A stretch of 64,000 nt of DNA from Tilletia caries (Eukaryota; Basidiomycota; Exobasidiomycetes; Tilletiales; Tilletiaceae). The stretch is from positions 1,302,001 to 1,366,000 of the forward strand of contig JALUTQ010000039.1 of assembly GCA_032718865.1 (NCBI GenBank), read 5' to 3'. Positions 1 to 11,709 of this stretch are shown piece by piece. The stretch's first letter is position 1; each line of letters starts with the position of its first letter. The position numbers were made by a program, and so were the translations under genes. The notes under the pieces were generated by a model. The model did not search any database and had not been told where the DNA came from. It saw only the letters and a program-made list of their open reading frames with translations.

Positions 1-860
1 TTGAAGTATGTGGCAATCGGCGCACCGTTTACGAGGACCTGGCCGACGACAGGTGTAGAGTCGGGTTGGTCTGCATTAGGCTTGACAGGAATGATCCAGA
101 CACGAGCACTGCTCTCCTTCCTCCGCCCACGAGCGTAGGCACGGCCATGCGAGTCGATATAAGTTGTCGTAGGGCTGGAATTGGTGGCCTCGGCGTTCCC
201 ACTTGTCTCGCGGACCGAGGCGGCCCGGCTATAGAGAGCCATGACGCTGTTGACTTTCTCCTCCAGAGCCGTCTTGGCAAGGTGCTCGTGTACCAGAGGA
301 CGGTAGCGGGCAAGCATCCCTAGCTTGCCTACGACGCGGCGGTACTGCGCTGCTTTGAGGTTCGAGCCAAGTGTGGTGGACATATCGGATCGTGCTTGCC
401 ATGGGTTGGAACGAGTGCCTGTAGAGGACGCGGAAAGCACGAGCGGTGGGGGTGGAGCATTCCGGGCCAGGAAGTGAGCTTGCTCCAGCGCGCGTTTGGA
501 AGCTGTAGTGAGCTCATCGAGTTCGAGCAAGGTCTTTACATAACTTGGTCGGGCGCTGTAGTACGTGGGTACGCCGGGCTTGACGCGCGTTGGCAAGAAA
601 TCGGACAGGGGAGGCGGGCGAGGTCGTCCGGCGCCTCGATACGGAACAAAGTCTCCTGTGCTCGAGGCTGCTGCACCTGTGCTCGTGGACGCTGCCGCGC
701 GTCCTCCTACTTGTCGGTGTGAGGACGATGCAGAGGAAGGACCGGCAAGGCACCATTCGCCCGCTGCTGACCGCGATAACGAGGCATTCGAGATCCGCAG
801 TGCGGGTCGCGCCACGGACCTCGTTGTGAGCGCTGTCGATGCTGCTCTGTGAAGAACCAT
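1..860 (-). CDS. MRPS9: Mitochondrial ribosomal protein S9 (uS9m), 3' end beyond the window
   Basis: This is a small-subunit protein of the mitochondrial ribosome. A single open frame starts at the ATG at 860-858 and runs off the left edge (286 codons, no intron needed). The first ~60 residues are rich in Arg, Ser and Ala with few acids, as in a mitochondrial targeting peptide. Next comes the fungal uS9m linker ([15 protein letters not shown], about residues 104-118), then the uS9 core signatures [20 protein letters not shown] and [14 protein letters not shown] near the window edge. The C-terminal KAR tail that contacts tRNA would lie outside the window. It is divergent from the RecQ gene, with 439 bp between the start codons. 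Family identity is clear; only the exact start is an estimate. Confidence 0.9.
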   Translation of the reverse strand, partial: MVLHRAASTALTTRSVARPALRISNASLSRSAAGEWCLAGPSSASSSHRQVGGRAAASTSTGAAASSTGDFVPYRGAGRPRPPPLSDFLPTRVKPGVPTYYSARPSYVKTLLELDELTTASKRALEQAHFLARNAPPPPLVLSASSTGTRSNPWQARSDMSTTLGSNLKAAQYRRVVGKLGMLARYRPLVHEHLAKTALEEKVNSVMALYSRAASVRETSGNAEATNSSPTTTYIDSHGRAYARGRRKESSARVWIIPVKPNADQPDSTPVVGQVLVNGAPIATYF

Positions 861-1299
861 TGCTGCCCGAATCCGATGTGAAAGGTTCGTGGTGCTGACC
901 TGCGCGCGACCAGTGAGTGAGCGAGTGAGCAAGGTCAGGAAGAAGAGGCAGCCGGAAAGACCGGGCCGGCATCCACCGGAAGTCCGGAAGGGTCGGGAAC
1001 GGTCAGCAGTGTGATCACGTGACTCGGTCCAGAAGCGCGTCGCGATCGCGAACCACTCGAAATTGAACTTGCGCGCGTCTGGATCTCGACAGCGCTCTTG
1101 TGACTTGTCTCTTCCGGGACGACCGCCACCAGCAACGCGAGCACGGCAGAACATAGTCGCGAGCCGGGATAGGCGCACAGCGCACATCTTATAGAAAGCG
1201 CGGTCCAAGCGCGCGCAGCGAACGCCGAAAAAACGCGCCCGAATTCGCGACGCTGCCACACTCCGTCGTTCAGACTTCCCAGCGGGGATAATTCGCGAG
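861..1299. promoter_or_regulatory. Shared intergenic region between MRPS9 and the RecQ gene
   Basis: These 439 bp separate two divergent start codons and must hold both promoters. A GTGATCACGTGAC block near 1011-1023 contains a CACGTG E-box. I see no TATA box. A long antisense reading frame crosses the region but has no family features. Confidence 0.5.
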
Positions 1300-4200
1300 A
1301 TGGCGGGTCCTCAGAACAACCTCGCCGAGCACATACGGAGGATGGGAACCAGTACCAGCGCAGGCTTGAGCAGCGGAAAGGATGGCCGGGCCTCGGTGAG
1401 TGCAGATGCAACCGTGGCAATCCGGGATTCCACTTGCAAATCTTCACTGACATTCTCTTTGTCCAGACTGAAATCCTGTTCCGACCAGCCAGCGCGTCCT
1501 CAAGCTCCTTCCAGCGACATTCCAGCTCTGGTAGTGTGCATCTGTCCCATGTGCAGAGGCCAGCGGAACAGCAGTCTGCGAAGGGCGACAAAGACGACGT
1601 CGCAGCTCCTTCGCGTCGCCCTCCAGTCGCGGCTCCCGTCGTTCCAACAAAGCGCCCCCTGACAGAAAATTCTGATCGGTCAAAACGTATGCAGCCGGCG
1701 GTGCAACGGAGCTCTCCAGCGGTGGCACAAATGGGGGAGAATTCTTTCGCATCGACTTCGATGTCGCGCGCAGTGCCGATTCGGGAAAGTGAACAACGGA
1801 CCCCGCGCCAGCCAGAAACTGTCAGCACTCCAGCGCGACAAGATCCACAACCATCTTCGTCGCTTTCGACAGGTACTGTCACCGGCGCGGAAAAGGTGAG
1901 ATTCCTGATCGGTCGTGTATGTTTCCCATAACGCTGACCAGCATATATCTACAGTCCACACAGGAGCTCCAGGCGCATCTCGGGTATCTGCGAGAAAAGA
2001 AGGAGAAGATCATGGACAAGCTGCTGGAATTCTACGAACTCGGCAGCACGGTACCTCTCGACAAAGAGCTGCTAGTGGTGCAGAAAACCTTTCTCGACGC
2101 CCAAATTGCTGAGACATGCAAAGTACTGTCCTCAAGACAGACCAACCCGCAACACGTGGTCATGTCAAGTGCCGACGGCAGCGCTTGCGATCTTTCGAAC
2201 CTTCCCGGTCCTTCCCGCACGACATCCTCTCCAGATTTGACCGCTAATCAGCTTCAATCTCGGCGGGCGCTGGCAGATCTAAGCACAAATACTGCCTCGG
2301 ACGCCTACCGATCTCCTCAACCTAAAGCCTCCAACAAGTCGGCTCAGTATGGGTTTCAGGACATCCGGCTTACTGACGTGAGTCGTAACCCAGCGAATGG
2401 TTCACATCCTAGTGGCTCTACAAACGCATACAGACATCCATACCCGAGCGAAGACGCCCATTTCATCGACGCTTCACCACCCGCGAGTCCTCAAAGGAGC
2501 CCGAGAAGAATACCAGTATCTCCAACGATGTCGACCACACTCAGCGCACGTGCTGCGGAAAAGCAAAGAGCAGATGACGACGATGCCGTCGACTTCACCT
2601 CAGCTGCCGTGATGCTGAGATATCACGGGCCAAACGCTTCAGCCCGAGCAGGCCCAAGTTCCTCGGACATGAGTCACCCATGGTCGAAAGACCTCTACGA
2701 TGGGCTACGTGGAACCTTCAAACTCAAGGAGTTCCGCGAAAATCAGCTCGAGGCCATGAATGCGACCTTGTCCGGCAAGGATGTTTTCTGTCTCATGCCA
2801 ACAGGTGGCGGGAAGAGCTTGTGCTATCAGGTGTGTATTTGAAGTGCTGTCTTAACGACGTTTCCACAGCTGACTTAGACTATTTTTCACAGCTTCCGGC
2901 GCTGCTCAATTCTGGCAAGACAAAAGGAGTGACTGTGGTCATATCGCCGTTGCTGTCCTTGATCCACGACCAAGTTCAAAGCCTCATGGCCAAAGACATC
3001 CCCGCACTCGCCCTCACTGGAGAGCAGACCAAAGAGACTCGTGACTTCGTCATGGCGGAGCTCTGCCAGCCGGTCCCTCCCGTCAAGCTTCTCTACGTGA
3101 CTCCGGAGTTCGTTACCAAGTCTGGACGGGCGCGGGAGATCTTCGGATTGCTGCATCGCCGTAAACAACTCGCGCGATTTGTGATCGACGAGGCTCACTG
3201 TGTCAGCCAATGGGGTCACGATTTCCGACCCGACTACAAGGAGCTCGGCATTCTACGTCGGGAGTGTCCCGACATTCCAATCATGGCGATGACCGCTACC
3301 GCCAACAATCGGGTACAGACCGATGTCTTGAGCAACTTGAAGATCGAAGGCTGCGTCTTGCTCAAGCAGTCTTTCAATCGTGCAAACCTGGAGTACGAGG
3401 TACGGCCAAAGCCGAAGGACTGTTTAGCGAATATTGCCGCATACATCAAAGCACGAGCCAAAGACGAATGCGGCATCATCTACTGCTTGAGCAGAGCAGC
3501 GTGCGAGGATGTCGCATCGAAGCTGTCATCAAAGTTCGACATCGAAGCACACCACTACCACGCTGGAATGCCCAAGAAGGAACGGATGGCGGCCCAGCGC
3601 AAATGGCAGCATGGCGAATTCAAAGTCATTGTGGCCACCATTGCCTTTGGTATGGGGATCGACAAAGCCGACGTTCGGTACGTCATTCATCACACGCTTC
3701 CTGGCTCTCTGGAAGGCTACTATCAAGAGACTGGCCGTGCTGGCCGGGACGGCCTCTCATCGACTTGCATCTTGTACTTTGCCTACAAAGATAGTGCTTC
3801 GATCCAACGACTTATCGAAAATGGCGACGGAACGTGGGAGCAAAAGGAACAACGGCGCAACAACTTGCACAAAGTGATCTCCTTCTGCATGAACAAGACA
3901 GACTGCCGGCGGGTCCAGGTCTTGCACTACTTTGGTGAGGACTTCCCGCCCGAAAATTGCCATCACAGCTGCGACAACTGCAAGGACAGCAAGGACAGCG
4001 CAACAAAAACCGTGGACGTGACAGAGCTTGCGCAGTCAGTCGTCCGCATGGTCGGGGAGATCTCCAGGTCCGGTCAGGGACAGGGTGCGACTATGCTGCA
4101 CTGTGTCGACGTATTCCGAGGCATGTCCAAGAAGTCCATCCGGGATCGTGGCCATGACGAGTGTGCCGAATTTGGCAAGGGATCCAGTCTATCACGGGGA

Positions 4201-5371
4201 GACGCGGAGCGCCTGTTCCAATTGCTACTGGTGGAAAGAATCCTCGGCGAGCGCTCGGAGGTGAACGCGATGGGCTTTGCCAACGCATACATGCAGGTAA
4301 GTCTGACTCTGCCCTTCCCCGGCTAATGGATCCTCGATGCCCCTGTGACTGATTCCATTCCGCTTCAAACAGCTGGGACGAGAAGCGAAGAAACTGCTGA
4401 AGGGCGATAGGCAACTGAAGCTACAAGTCAGTGATCAAGCTTCAGGCGCTTCATCTTCAGCGAACCGGCGTCAAACGGTAACTCGCAACAAGTCAAATCC
4501 CTACGCAAGCGTCAATGCACTCGATGACCCATACGACGTCTCCCGGCTCGACTTCGATGATGACCAATATGAGCAGGAGGAAGTACGCCCATCAAGACCG
4601 ACCATGGCCGCAGAGCCCTCACGCCAGAGGGAAAAGAATGTTGCTCCTGCACCTGCTCCCGCGCCTGCCCCCAGAAACACGTCAGCGCCGAAAAAGACCG
4701 TACCTGTACCATCGTCGGTCCCGACTCATAAGGTTGCCAATCCCGAAGTGGTATCGAAATGCCTTGAGGACCTACGCAAGGCCCGCAACGAGGTGAGTTG
4801 CCCCACTTTACTCGAACCATCGATGCACTGAGGCTCCAGAATATGAGAGTTGACACAGATACGTCCATTTTACAGATTGCGGCTGCAAATGGTTGCTCAG
4901 AGCACGCTCTTGCCGACGACAGGCTTCTACAGAAACTGGCTACCCGCCTGCCGACAAGTGAGTGTTCTCTTTTTACATGTCAGACCGTGGTCCGAAAGAA
5001 GACTAACAACGAAGCGTTGTGCAGGCCTAGAAGAGATGTCGGCGATCGAGGGCTTCGACGACGACAAAGCAAGCTTCATTGGTCTACAGATGCTAGCGAT
5101 TTGCCAGAAGCATGCGGTAAGCGGCAGCAACCAGGGGGTGTCGCGCGCCAGTCAAGATCATTTCTTGTCCCAGTTCCGCTTCGAAGAGCCCTCGTCAGGG
5201 TCGCGCCCGGCATCTAGCTCGGCGTCCCGACCAGCGAAGAAAGCAAACACGAAGAAAACAGCGACAAGCGCTGTTGGATCATCAGCGTCCTCCTCCATCC
5301 GTCCGCTGGGTGTCAGTCGCGCAGGCCGGGGGAGCGGTGCGACACCTTCAAGGCGCAGCCGCGCGTTCTAG
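1300..5371 (+). CDS. SGS1: RecQ-family DNA helicase, BLM/Sgs1/Rqh1 type
   Basis: This is a 3'-5' DNA helicase for recombination intermediates and stalled forks. Seven exons keep phase: 1300-1395, 1467-1895, 1955-2830, 2893-4296, 4373-4792, 4876-4957 and 5025-5371, giving about 1,217 aa. The N-terminal ~410 residues are disordered, as in Sgs1/BLM. The helicase core has Walker A (TGGGKS, Lys about 462), DEAH at about 566-569, MTATAN, and the motif V/VI stretch IAFGMGID to [10 protein letters not shown]. The RecQ zinc module follows ([11 protein letters not shown], then CHHSCDNC), then the RQC region. An HRDC domain at about residues 1060-1140 is split by two introns. The presence of both RQC and HRDC domains plus the long N-terminus argues against the short RecQ4/RecQ5 types. 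The 3' end faces the transcription factor body across 111 bp. Confidence 0.93.
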
Positions 5372-5482
5372 GTGTGTCTGACGTTGCTTGAAGCTGTAAT
5401 GACATAGTGATTGCGGTTTCCATTTCTCAGTCCATCGGTGACAAGTGAACGAATGTACAGGGAGTTTGCAGTTCCTCAATGA

Positions 5483-7887
5483 TCAATGATTCGTCGAGGA
5501 AGCAAAGGAAGCCAGGCCGCCTTCACCGAGGACTGCAGAGAGATCACAGGTCGAGAATAGTTCCAGAGCGGCGAACGGATCGAACCCGCCGTCGAACTGG
5601 AAGTCCGTACACATTGTTGCTGTATCAAGGTGATCCGGTAGCGTCGTTGTTGTCGTCGTATGAGCGGAAGCACTTGAACGAGGATCGACGTTCGGGACGT
5701 GCAGTGACGATGTGTATGACATTCCTGTGTCGTTGGAGGCATTGTTGCCTGCGAACAGCTGAAAGCTAAGATCGGGTAGATCGTGAAGATCAGGCTCGCT
5801 CTCTTCGCTCACTGAGGAAGGCGGCGAGGGATGTGCTGTATTTCCTGCTGCAGATACTTCGTTTCGCCAGAGAGAGGTCGTCGCTGCCGAAGTGGGATAA
5901 ATATTTGGTCGTTTTTTCGTTGGTGGGTTTGGCATTGTCCCCCCTCCTGAGTTTGATCGCTTTCTCGAGGTAGGTTGCAACATGCTTTCCGGAAGCTGCG
6001 ATGGAGTGATCCCACATTTCTGGCGCAAAGCCCGTATGACACGGGCCAACGCTTTGCGAAGGTTGCGGGCACCTGGGAAAGTTGCTTCGAGCAGCCGAAG
6101 CCCCAGTATTCCATCATCAGCTTGCGTGAACAGCATTTGTGCATTGGATCCTCGGTGTCGGTATGCGTTGAGGCCGAGGAAAGTAGCAGCGACCAGCAAC
6201 TGCTGGGCGAATTCCAGAGTGAAATGAGTGGCGGCGAGTATCGACATGTGAGGAGCAAGCTTGATGATTCTCAGCGCTGTCCGAGTCGCTTTGGCAAGAA
6301 CTTCGTCGTCTTCCTGCGTGGGCTTGTCCTTCTTTGTCGAATCTTGAAGGAGAGACCGGTACAGCAGCATTTCCGCAGAGTGGAAAGTGGCCATAAGGAC
6401 GACCGATTGGATCTCCCAGGGCGAGCCTGATTCGCACATGCCCAGCCGCAGATGTGGCGGAACTCGAGCTATCCACGCTGCTAGCTGCGCTTCGAAGTCG
6501 AGTGCCTGTCCACGCAATGACTTCACCGCGTCCATGTCCGAATGGGAGCGTGCGTTGTTCAGTCGAGTGACGCATCTGCATAGAAGGGCCTGCAGCTGAA
6601 TCAGATCAATGAGGAGATTGAACCCAGGCATGATCCTGCGGAAGGAAATACCCGTCAGCATCTCTGCTTACCAGGGCAATTAAAAAATTGGCATTCCTCA
6701 CCTCTGAGGTCCGTTTTCTGATCAAGACGGCGAAGCAAATTTGAGCGTCAACGAGCGTGTTCACCAACCCAGCTGAAAACTAGACTCACCAAGGGATAGT
6801 GCGGGTCGCATTTGGTCGTGATTAATATCCTCGATACCTAAGGGTCGACCAAGAGCGATACCGAGCAGACGGTCCATTGTATAGACGCATGACCAGACTC
6901 TGCGTCGCATTTCGAGCTCTGCGACGTTCATTTCCAGGGGCATGATGGCGCGATGGATACCGATATCGATCGCAACTCGCAATGCTGTCCCGCACAGAAT
7001 CCAAGCACGGGCTGCGCAGTTGCAAGCTGACATGTACATGGCTAATAATGCGGTGCACTGAATGTACCGCGATGACAAAGACATCAGTATCGATAATGCG
7101 GCGGCTATCTAGCTGTGGGACTCACCTGCACCTGCTCCAGTCTCGTGTCGGAGGCACGATGTAGCGAAAGTACCTGCGCCCGTTCGAAAAATCCCAGACC
7201 GGCAAGGGCGAAGTTTGGCCCCATTGCTGGAGGAGGACGAGGAATGTCGCTGGATGGAACACTGGAGGAAGTGGGATCGAATTGGTGCGTGAAAACCTCT
7301 GCGTAGCCTTCGTTCTCAGCTGCACTGGGAACTGTGGTGCAAACTCGGATGTCTTTGAGAACTCGGGAGGCGCAGGCGAAAACGGCAAAAATGGTTGCCA
7401 GGAACAGAGGGTCGGATCGTACTGCAGCTCTTTGTTTATGGGCCGAAGACGATGCAGTTGCTGAGGAGGAAGAGCCCTGTTGAGGTACATGCGTTGAAGT
7501 AACGGTCTCGTAGATGAGTGCACACTTGCTTTTCGTAACGCGCTCGTCCAAAATTGGAAAGATAGGATGGATAGAGTCGAAGAAGGTCCGCAGAAGAGCT
7601 TCAGCGAGATCGCGAGGTGGCAGAGATACGCCGTCCACGCTCGGGTATGACGGAATCACGGACGCAAGACTGACGCCGGAGCCACCAGACAGAATTCGAA
7701 GCTCTGCACTTGGAGGCAGTATGGATCGTTCCAGACCGCTGTGTGCGGAAGGTCCTAGGGCTAGTGAAGCTGCGTCGCAGAGTATTCCGAGCGCTGCCGA
7801 GGGACCGATGTATCTGCGATTTCCCTCTTCATCCGTCTGCAGTCGACCGGCACATGATTCGTCCGAGCCGAGTGATACGAGGCTCAT
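5483..7887 (-). CDS. Fungal-specific transcription factor regulatory domain, lacking its Zn2Cys6 part
   Basis: Four exons keep phase: 7887-7126, 7057-6790, a 16-nt exon 6717-6702, and 6635-5483, giving 732 aa from the first in-frame ATG. The Fungal_trans (middle homology) domain is recognisable: RRYIGPSAALG near the start, LLRTFFDSIHPIFPILDE, then WILCGTALRVAIDIGIHR and RRRVWSCVYTMDR. A Ser/Thr-rich, acidic C-terminus could activate transcription. No Zn2Cys6 cluster precedes it. Upstream the frame stays open only to a stop about 5 bp past position 7961, where the long direct repeat begins. A matching Zn2Cys6 half lies on the same strand at 30.28-29.86 kb. The body has no stop or frameshift, so it may still be made, but could not bind DNA alone. 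Confidence 0.85.
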
Positions 7888-7960
7888 GTGGAAGTTGTGC
7901 GTAGAAGCCTGTTTGGGGCTGGATACGTAGGATGGAGGATGGACCCGGTGCTTCGGATGA

Positions 7961-8933
7961 CGGTGTCATTCAGGTCTCGTTTCAGAGCCCGGAGACTCTT
8001 CCACGGACCACAGCACGTAGCAGATGGATACCGAATTCCGGCCGTGAACACGCGGAAGCGCGCACACGACAAGCAGTACCCTGAAAGGATGGTCGATGTC
8101 TGTGGATCCAAGTGGAGAGATGTATTCGATCAGTGCTGAGATTGATCAAGCCTGACGACGGATAAGATCCTCGAGAACACTCACTCATCGGACGAGGGCG
8201 GGCGGGCGCGAAGCAGGCCGGCCCTGGAGTCCTGTGAGATGACGAAGTCAAAAAAAATGGTAACATTAGCACAGTCATCCCTACTGATGCACCTCCATTG
8301 AGCTCACCTGTGAGAGTGACCGAAGATGGTTGGGGTGCCTCCCCATGGCGGCGTGTGTGTGAAGAGCCCGAGTTGAGGATCGGCATGGACTGAAGGAGAA
8401 GGCGCGACAGGAGAGCAAGGGGTGTGAGCGCATCAGTAACGGCAAGCAGGCAGGCAGGCAAGCCATGATGAACTCACTGTCTGTCACAAGTATGCGCACA
8501 TGGGTTGATGAGGCGGGAGGGAGAGGGCAACTGCTCCAGAGCAATCTGTATGTGGAAAACCGAGAAAGAAGCGGAAGGAAAGAACTGGGTAGTCAGCAAG
8601 CAGCAAAAGCAAGTGACACGGTGGCAAGTAGAAGAGAGTATACTCACTTGTGGTTGATGGTGTTGAAGATGTGCGCGTACCAGCGCGCTGGAAGAAGGTG
8701 AAAGGGTGAAGCGTGTGGTCAAGAGAGTGTGTGTGGGTCGGGGTGCGATAATCGCAGCCGAGTTCGGAGAGACGACAGCGTGAACGAAGAGAGGCGTGAG
8801 GCGAGGCGGGAGAGGGGCAGACTAGAGAACGGGGGAGGGAGAGTAACGGTATTGTGGTGGGGGGGTTGATGGGGGGAAGCCTTTGTGGCAAGAGAGGCGG
8901 AATTTATACATCGGCGGCAGGGTGTGGCGAGGT
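7961..8933. repeat. Left copy of a ~0.97-kb direct repeat
   Basis: This stretch matches 63031-64000 almost base for base in the same orientation. Two small indels near 8832-8870 total 3 nt. Identity starts sharply at 7961 (left flank GATGA, right flank GTGAC) and reaches the window end in the right copy, so the true length is unknown. On the minus strand it has a TATAAATT box at 8908-8901. After that, five short exons with GT-AG borders keep one open frame: 8687-8648, 8545-8478, 8389-8308, 8231-8185 and 8099-7966. I recognise no family in the product and found no start codon. Confidence 0.9.
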
Positions 8934-9312
8934 GCGGGATCGGTCGAGCACCTTCCCCATGCATGAATCCCCACGCATGATGTGAGATGAGAACCAATCG
9001 AGGGTTGCTGCAAGATTGGAAGGGAGAATGGTATGTACGAGTAGAACGAATGAAGCGAGGGAAGCAGTAAGCAGAGAAGAACGTCCGGTCAGTTTTATCC
9101 GGTCGATCAGGCGGCAGGCGGCAGGCGATCAGGATATACTTCATCTCGGATATTTGGAGTCTCTCTCGCGGATCCTTGCCTCCTTGCTCCTTCGTCTCAC
9201 GGACAGTCAGCCGACGGAAGACGATTCCCATCGCCTGCATCTGCAGCGCTTCACTTTGTGGCGGACTGTGGAATGGGAAACCTAAACCTTAGATTCCCCA
9301 GACTCTTTAGAG
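8934..9312. other. Stretch without a recognised gene
   Basis: Antisense reading frames cross this region but show no splice structure or family motif. It separates the long repeat from a short minus-strand reading frame. Nothing convincing was seen. Confidence 0.4.
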
Positions 9313-9573
9313 TTATGGGGTTATTGGGGTGGGTTTCTTACGGCCGTAAAAGGGCTGCCAGTGCTGCGGAGGACAATTGGCGAGTAGGAGGTTGGTAGAA
9401 GCTGGTATGAAATCTTGAGCCGGGCCCGTACCGATTGATGGAGAAATGACTCCTTCTCGAAGAATGCGGGAAGGATCAGCAAGGGCGCGAGCATCAGCAC
9501 GCTGCTGCGTCTGTGTAACGATGCTGTTGACAGCAAGGTCGGCGAGGCTGGGGAGACGAACAGAGGAAGACAT
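9313..9573 (-). CDS. Short reading frame, possibly the first exon of a truncated gene
   Basis: An 86-codon frame begins MSSSVRLPSLADLAV and ends in a Pro-rich tail at 9315-9313. It looks like authentic fungal coding sequence (Ala/Leu-rich helix, then ADPSRILREG). Such an opening is common in fungal leucine-rich-repeat proteins, but no domain is complete. The upstream side has two CACGTG boxes near 9943 and 9971. It lies in the fragment-rich block, so a captured or broken gene is as likely as a small real one. Function unknown. Confidence 0.3.
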   Translation of the reverse strand: MSSSVRLPSLADLAVNSIVTQTQQRADARALADPSRILREGVISPSIGTGPAQDFIPASTNLLLANCPPQHWQPFYGRKKPTPITP

Positions 9574-10199
9574 GGCGGCAGTGGTCAAGGTCCAAGGACA
9601 AGGTGGAGGGAGAGATAGTCATCAAATAGGAGATAGAGGCACAAAGGCATTGAGAGGGTGCGCAACTCACCTTAAGAAGCACATGGGGAAAGAGGGGGTC
9701 GCGCATGTTCAACGAGGGAAGGTAGTGTGTGTTGCCGTGATGATTCATGGAGGCTGGGGTGGAAGGTGAGGCGAGCTGAGGAAGCGGAATGGTCCGTTGA
9801 AAGCTGGACGTGGCGATGCGTTAAGCGTGAAGAGGCGAGAGTGGGCGCTACGTTTGGCAGTAGGCGCTGCGTCGAGTTTTGGAAGGGTCAAAGTTGCGTC
9901 GAGCGATGTACATACGGCAGCGAGAAAGCACAACTGCACAAGTCACGTGTCTCCGGTGGGCCCGACACACCACGTGATCCGGAACAGCACACTTCCTTTC
10001 GATTGAGGGACCTGACTACCACAACAACCAGTGCTCAAAAGGGGGGAAAAACTCTCTAACTTTATGCAGAGGAGGGAATGGTGGTGCGAACAAGCAATAG
10101 AAAAGGTAGACAAGCTGAAGTCAGTAAGTGGTAAGTAGGAGGACCCTGGTTCGGTTTCGCACACGTCACAAAAACTGCATCAGTTCACCAGACGAGCAG
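9574..10199. promoter_or_regulatory. Intergenic stretch with two CACGTG boxes
   Basis: Two CACGTG palindromes lie about 28 bp apart near 9943-9976, separated by CCGGTGGGCCC. They could serve the short minus-strand gene at 9.3-9.6 kb. No other coding signal was seen. Confidence 0.35.
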
Positions 10200-11709
10200 T
10201 CATGGAAGGCAGACATGAGACAAGCCAATGCTGTACATTCCAAGCAAAGCTTTGGTGGGAAACAAAAGCGGATCCGAGCTTGATTCGATAACGTCCGTCT
10301 GGGTGCCTTCCGCGCCGGCGACATGGAAGGAAGTGCTCCAGAATCTGAGACATCAATGGTGAGTACCAGCAAAGCAACGAGGAAAGCAAGTCCCTCCAGA
10401 GAATTCATCTTAAAAACCCATGGGCAGAATGGACCGGGCTGTACGTAACTTTGCCCTGGTACGCTTCCTTGGCGATATGGCCAATGTCAAGACGGGCTCC
10501 CTTGGGCCAGAGACCGAAGGCGAACACGTTTTGAGGCGCGGTGCCCTGCTTCACAAGGGTGTCGAAGATGGGGTCCGCGTTGAAATCCGAAATCGACTTG
10601 AACGACCTGTACGAAAACAGAATGGTCTTGTCAGTAAGATCATCCCGAGCGGACCTTATGAATCGCGCAGCTTTGCTCTGCATCTTCACATTCCCGCAAT
10701 GCCTTGGCTACCGGTCCTGGACGGTACTCTGGAGAAACCATATGCCATGTAGCGGGGTCAGCGTAAATCCCGTATGTCACAGTCACACTAGACGCGTTCG
10801 CAGATGCCCGCATGATCGTTACATACCTTGGTGGCAGTGCCGAAGGCCTGTTTGACAGCCGTCAGACCGCCAACAGTGAACGACTCCAGATAGATGTTTC
10901 CGGTCGCATTGCTGCCGTCACCGTGGGCACCACGGAACGTCTTGCCGGTCTTCTTGGCAGAGGAGGAAGCCGAGGGCTTGTAGATGCTGGGGCTCTGTTA
11001 AAGTCAGATATAGTGGAACTGGGTTCAGCGTATGAGCCGCGCTATGTGGGCTGAACTCGAGCTGTCTCTCACCACCCAGGTGTCCGATGAGCCTATTCGC
11101 GCAGCACAGCAACTAAAGAAGGTGTCAGCGAACTCAGCTGGACGGAGGCAAGGTAAACGAGATGCGCAGCTCAGGTCTAGATGCTCACCCGTGTCAAAGT
11201 CAAGTGTCACAGTCTGCGCGGGTGTACCGACGCCAACCTGTCCGACCCAGAGAAGCTCGTCCTGCTGATCGACGAGAGGCTCGCTACCGGTGTCAGAGGC
11301 AGCGTCCACCTGGGCAGAGTCCGTGCGTGTGTCGACACCATTGCTCTTGCCGGTGTTTGCCTTGAAGTTGTCGAAGCGGTTCGCATACTTGACCCGAAGA
11401 CGAGAGACGTATGCGCTTCCGATGGCGAAAGGCTCCTTCTCCGAGACGGTCGCGACGTTGTACCTTGGCAGATGCGGTGACGGGACTGCGCTTGCTGAGG
11501 GACAGCATCATCGGTGCGGTGACGGCATTCTGAGCAGGCTCAGATCTGGACAGCGTAGATACCTTGTTCTTGATCTTGTTGATGAGGCCTGAGGCCTGAG
11601 TAGCCAGGTTGTGGTGAGCCGCTGACCACCGTGTACATCGGCGGCAACCGGCGCTTTGCCGTGGCGTTGTTACGGCAACCTGCAAAATGGATGACATCAT
11701 GACACTCAT
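10200..11709 (-). pseudogene. Broken A1 (pepsin-like) aspartic protease
   Basis: Pepsin-family pieces appear in order on the minus strand. They are a propeptide-like part with a KR site (LSLSKRS, near 11,490), GVGTPAQTVTLDFDTG ending at 11189, an exon 11092-11073 supplying SSDTW, an exon 10994-10827, and a piece with DFNADPIFDTLV, LWPKGARLDIGHI and a FWSTSFHV strand. Lesions are several. A frame change is needed near 11,465. A stop lies soon after the exon following 10,827, where a QGIAGM-like strand is in another frame. The second catalytic motif, normally DTGT/DSGT, reads ESSS. The gene stops at 10202-10200 before the C-terminal lobe is complete. The first catalytic DTGS is intact. Introns are retained, so this is DNA-level capture or local decay, not retrocopying. 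Confidence 0.75.

Noticed and set aside
935..1882. 315-codon minus-strand frame opposite the RecQ first exons
   Set aside because: It covers the divergent promoter and two RecQ introns, has no family motif, and is explained by base composition.
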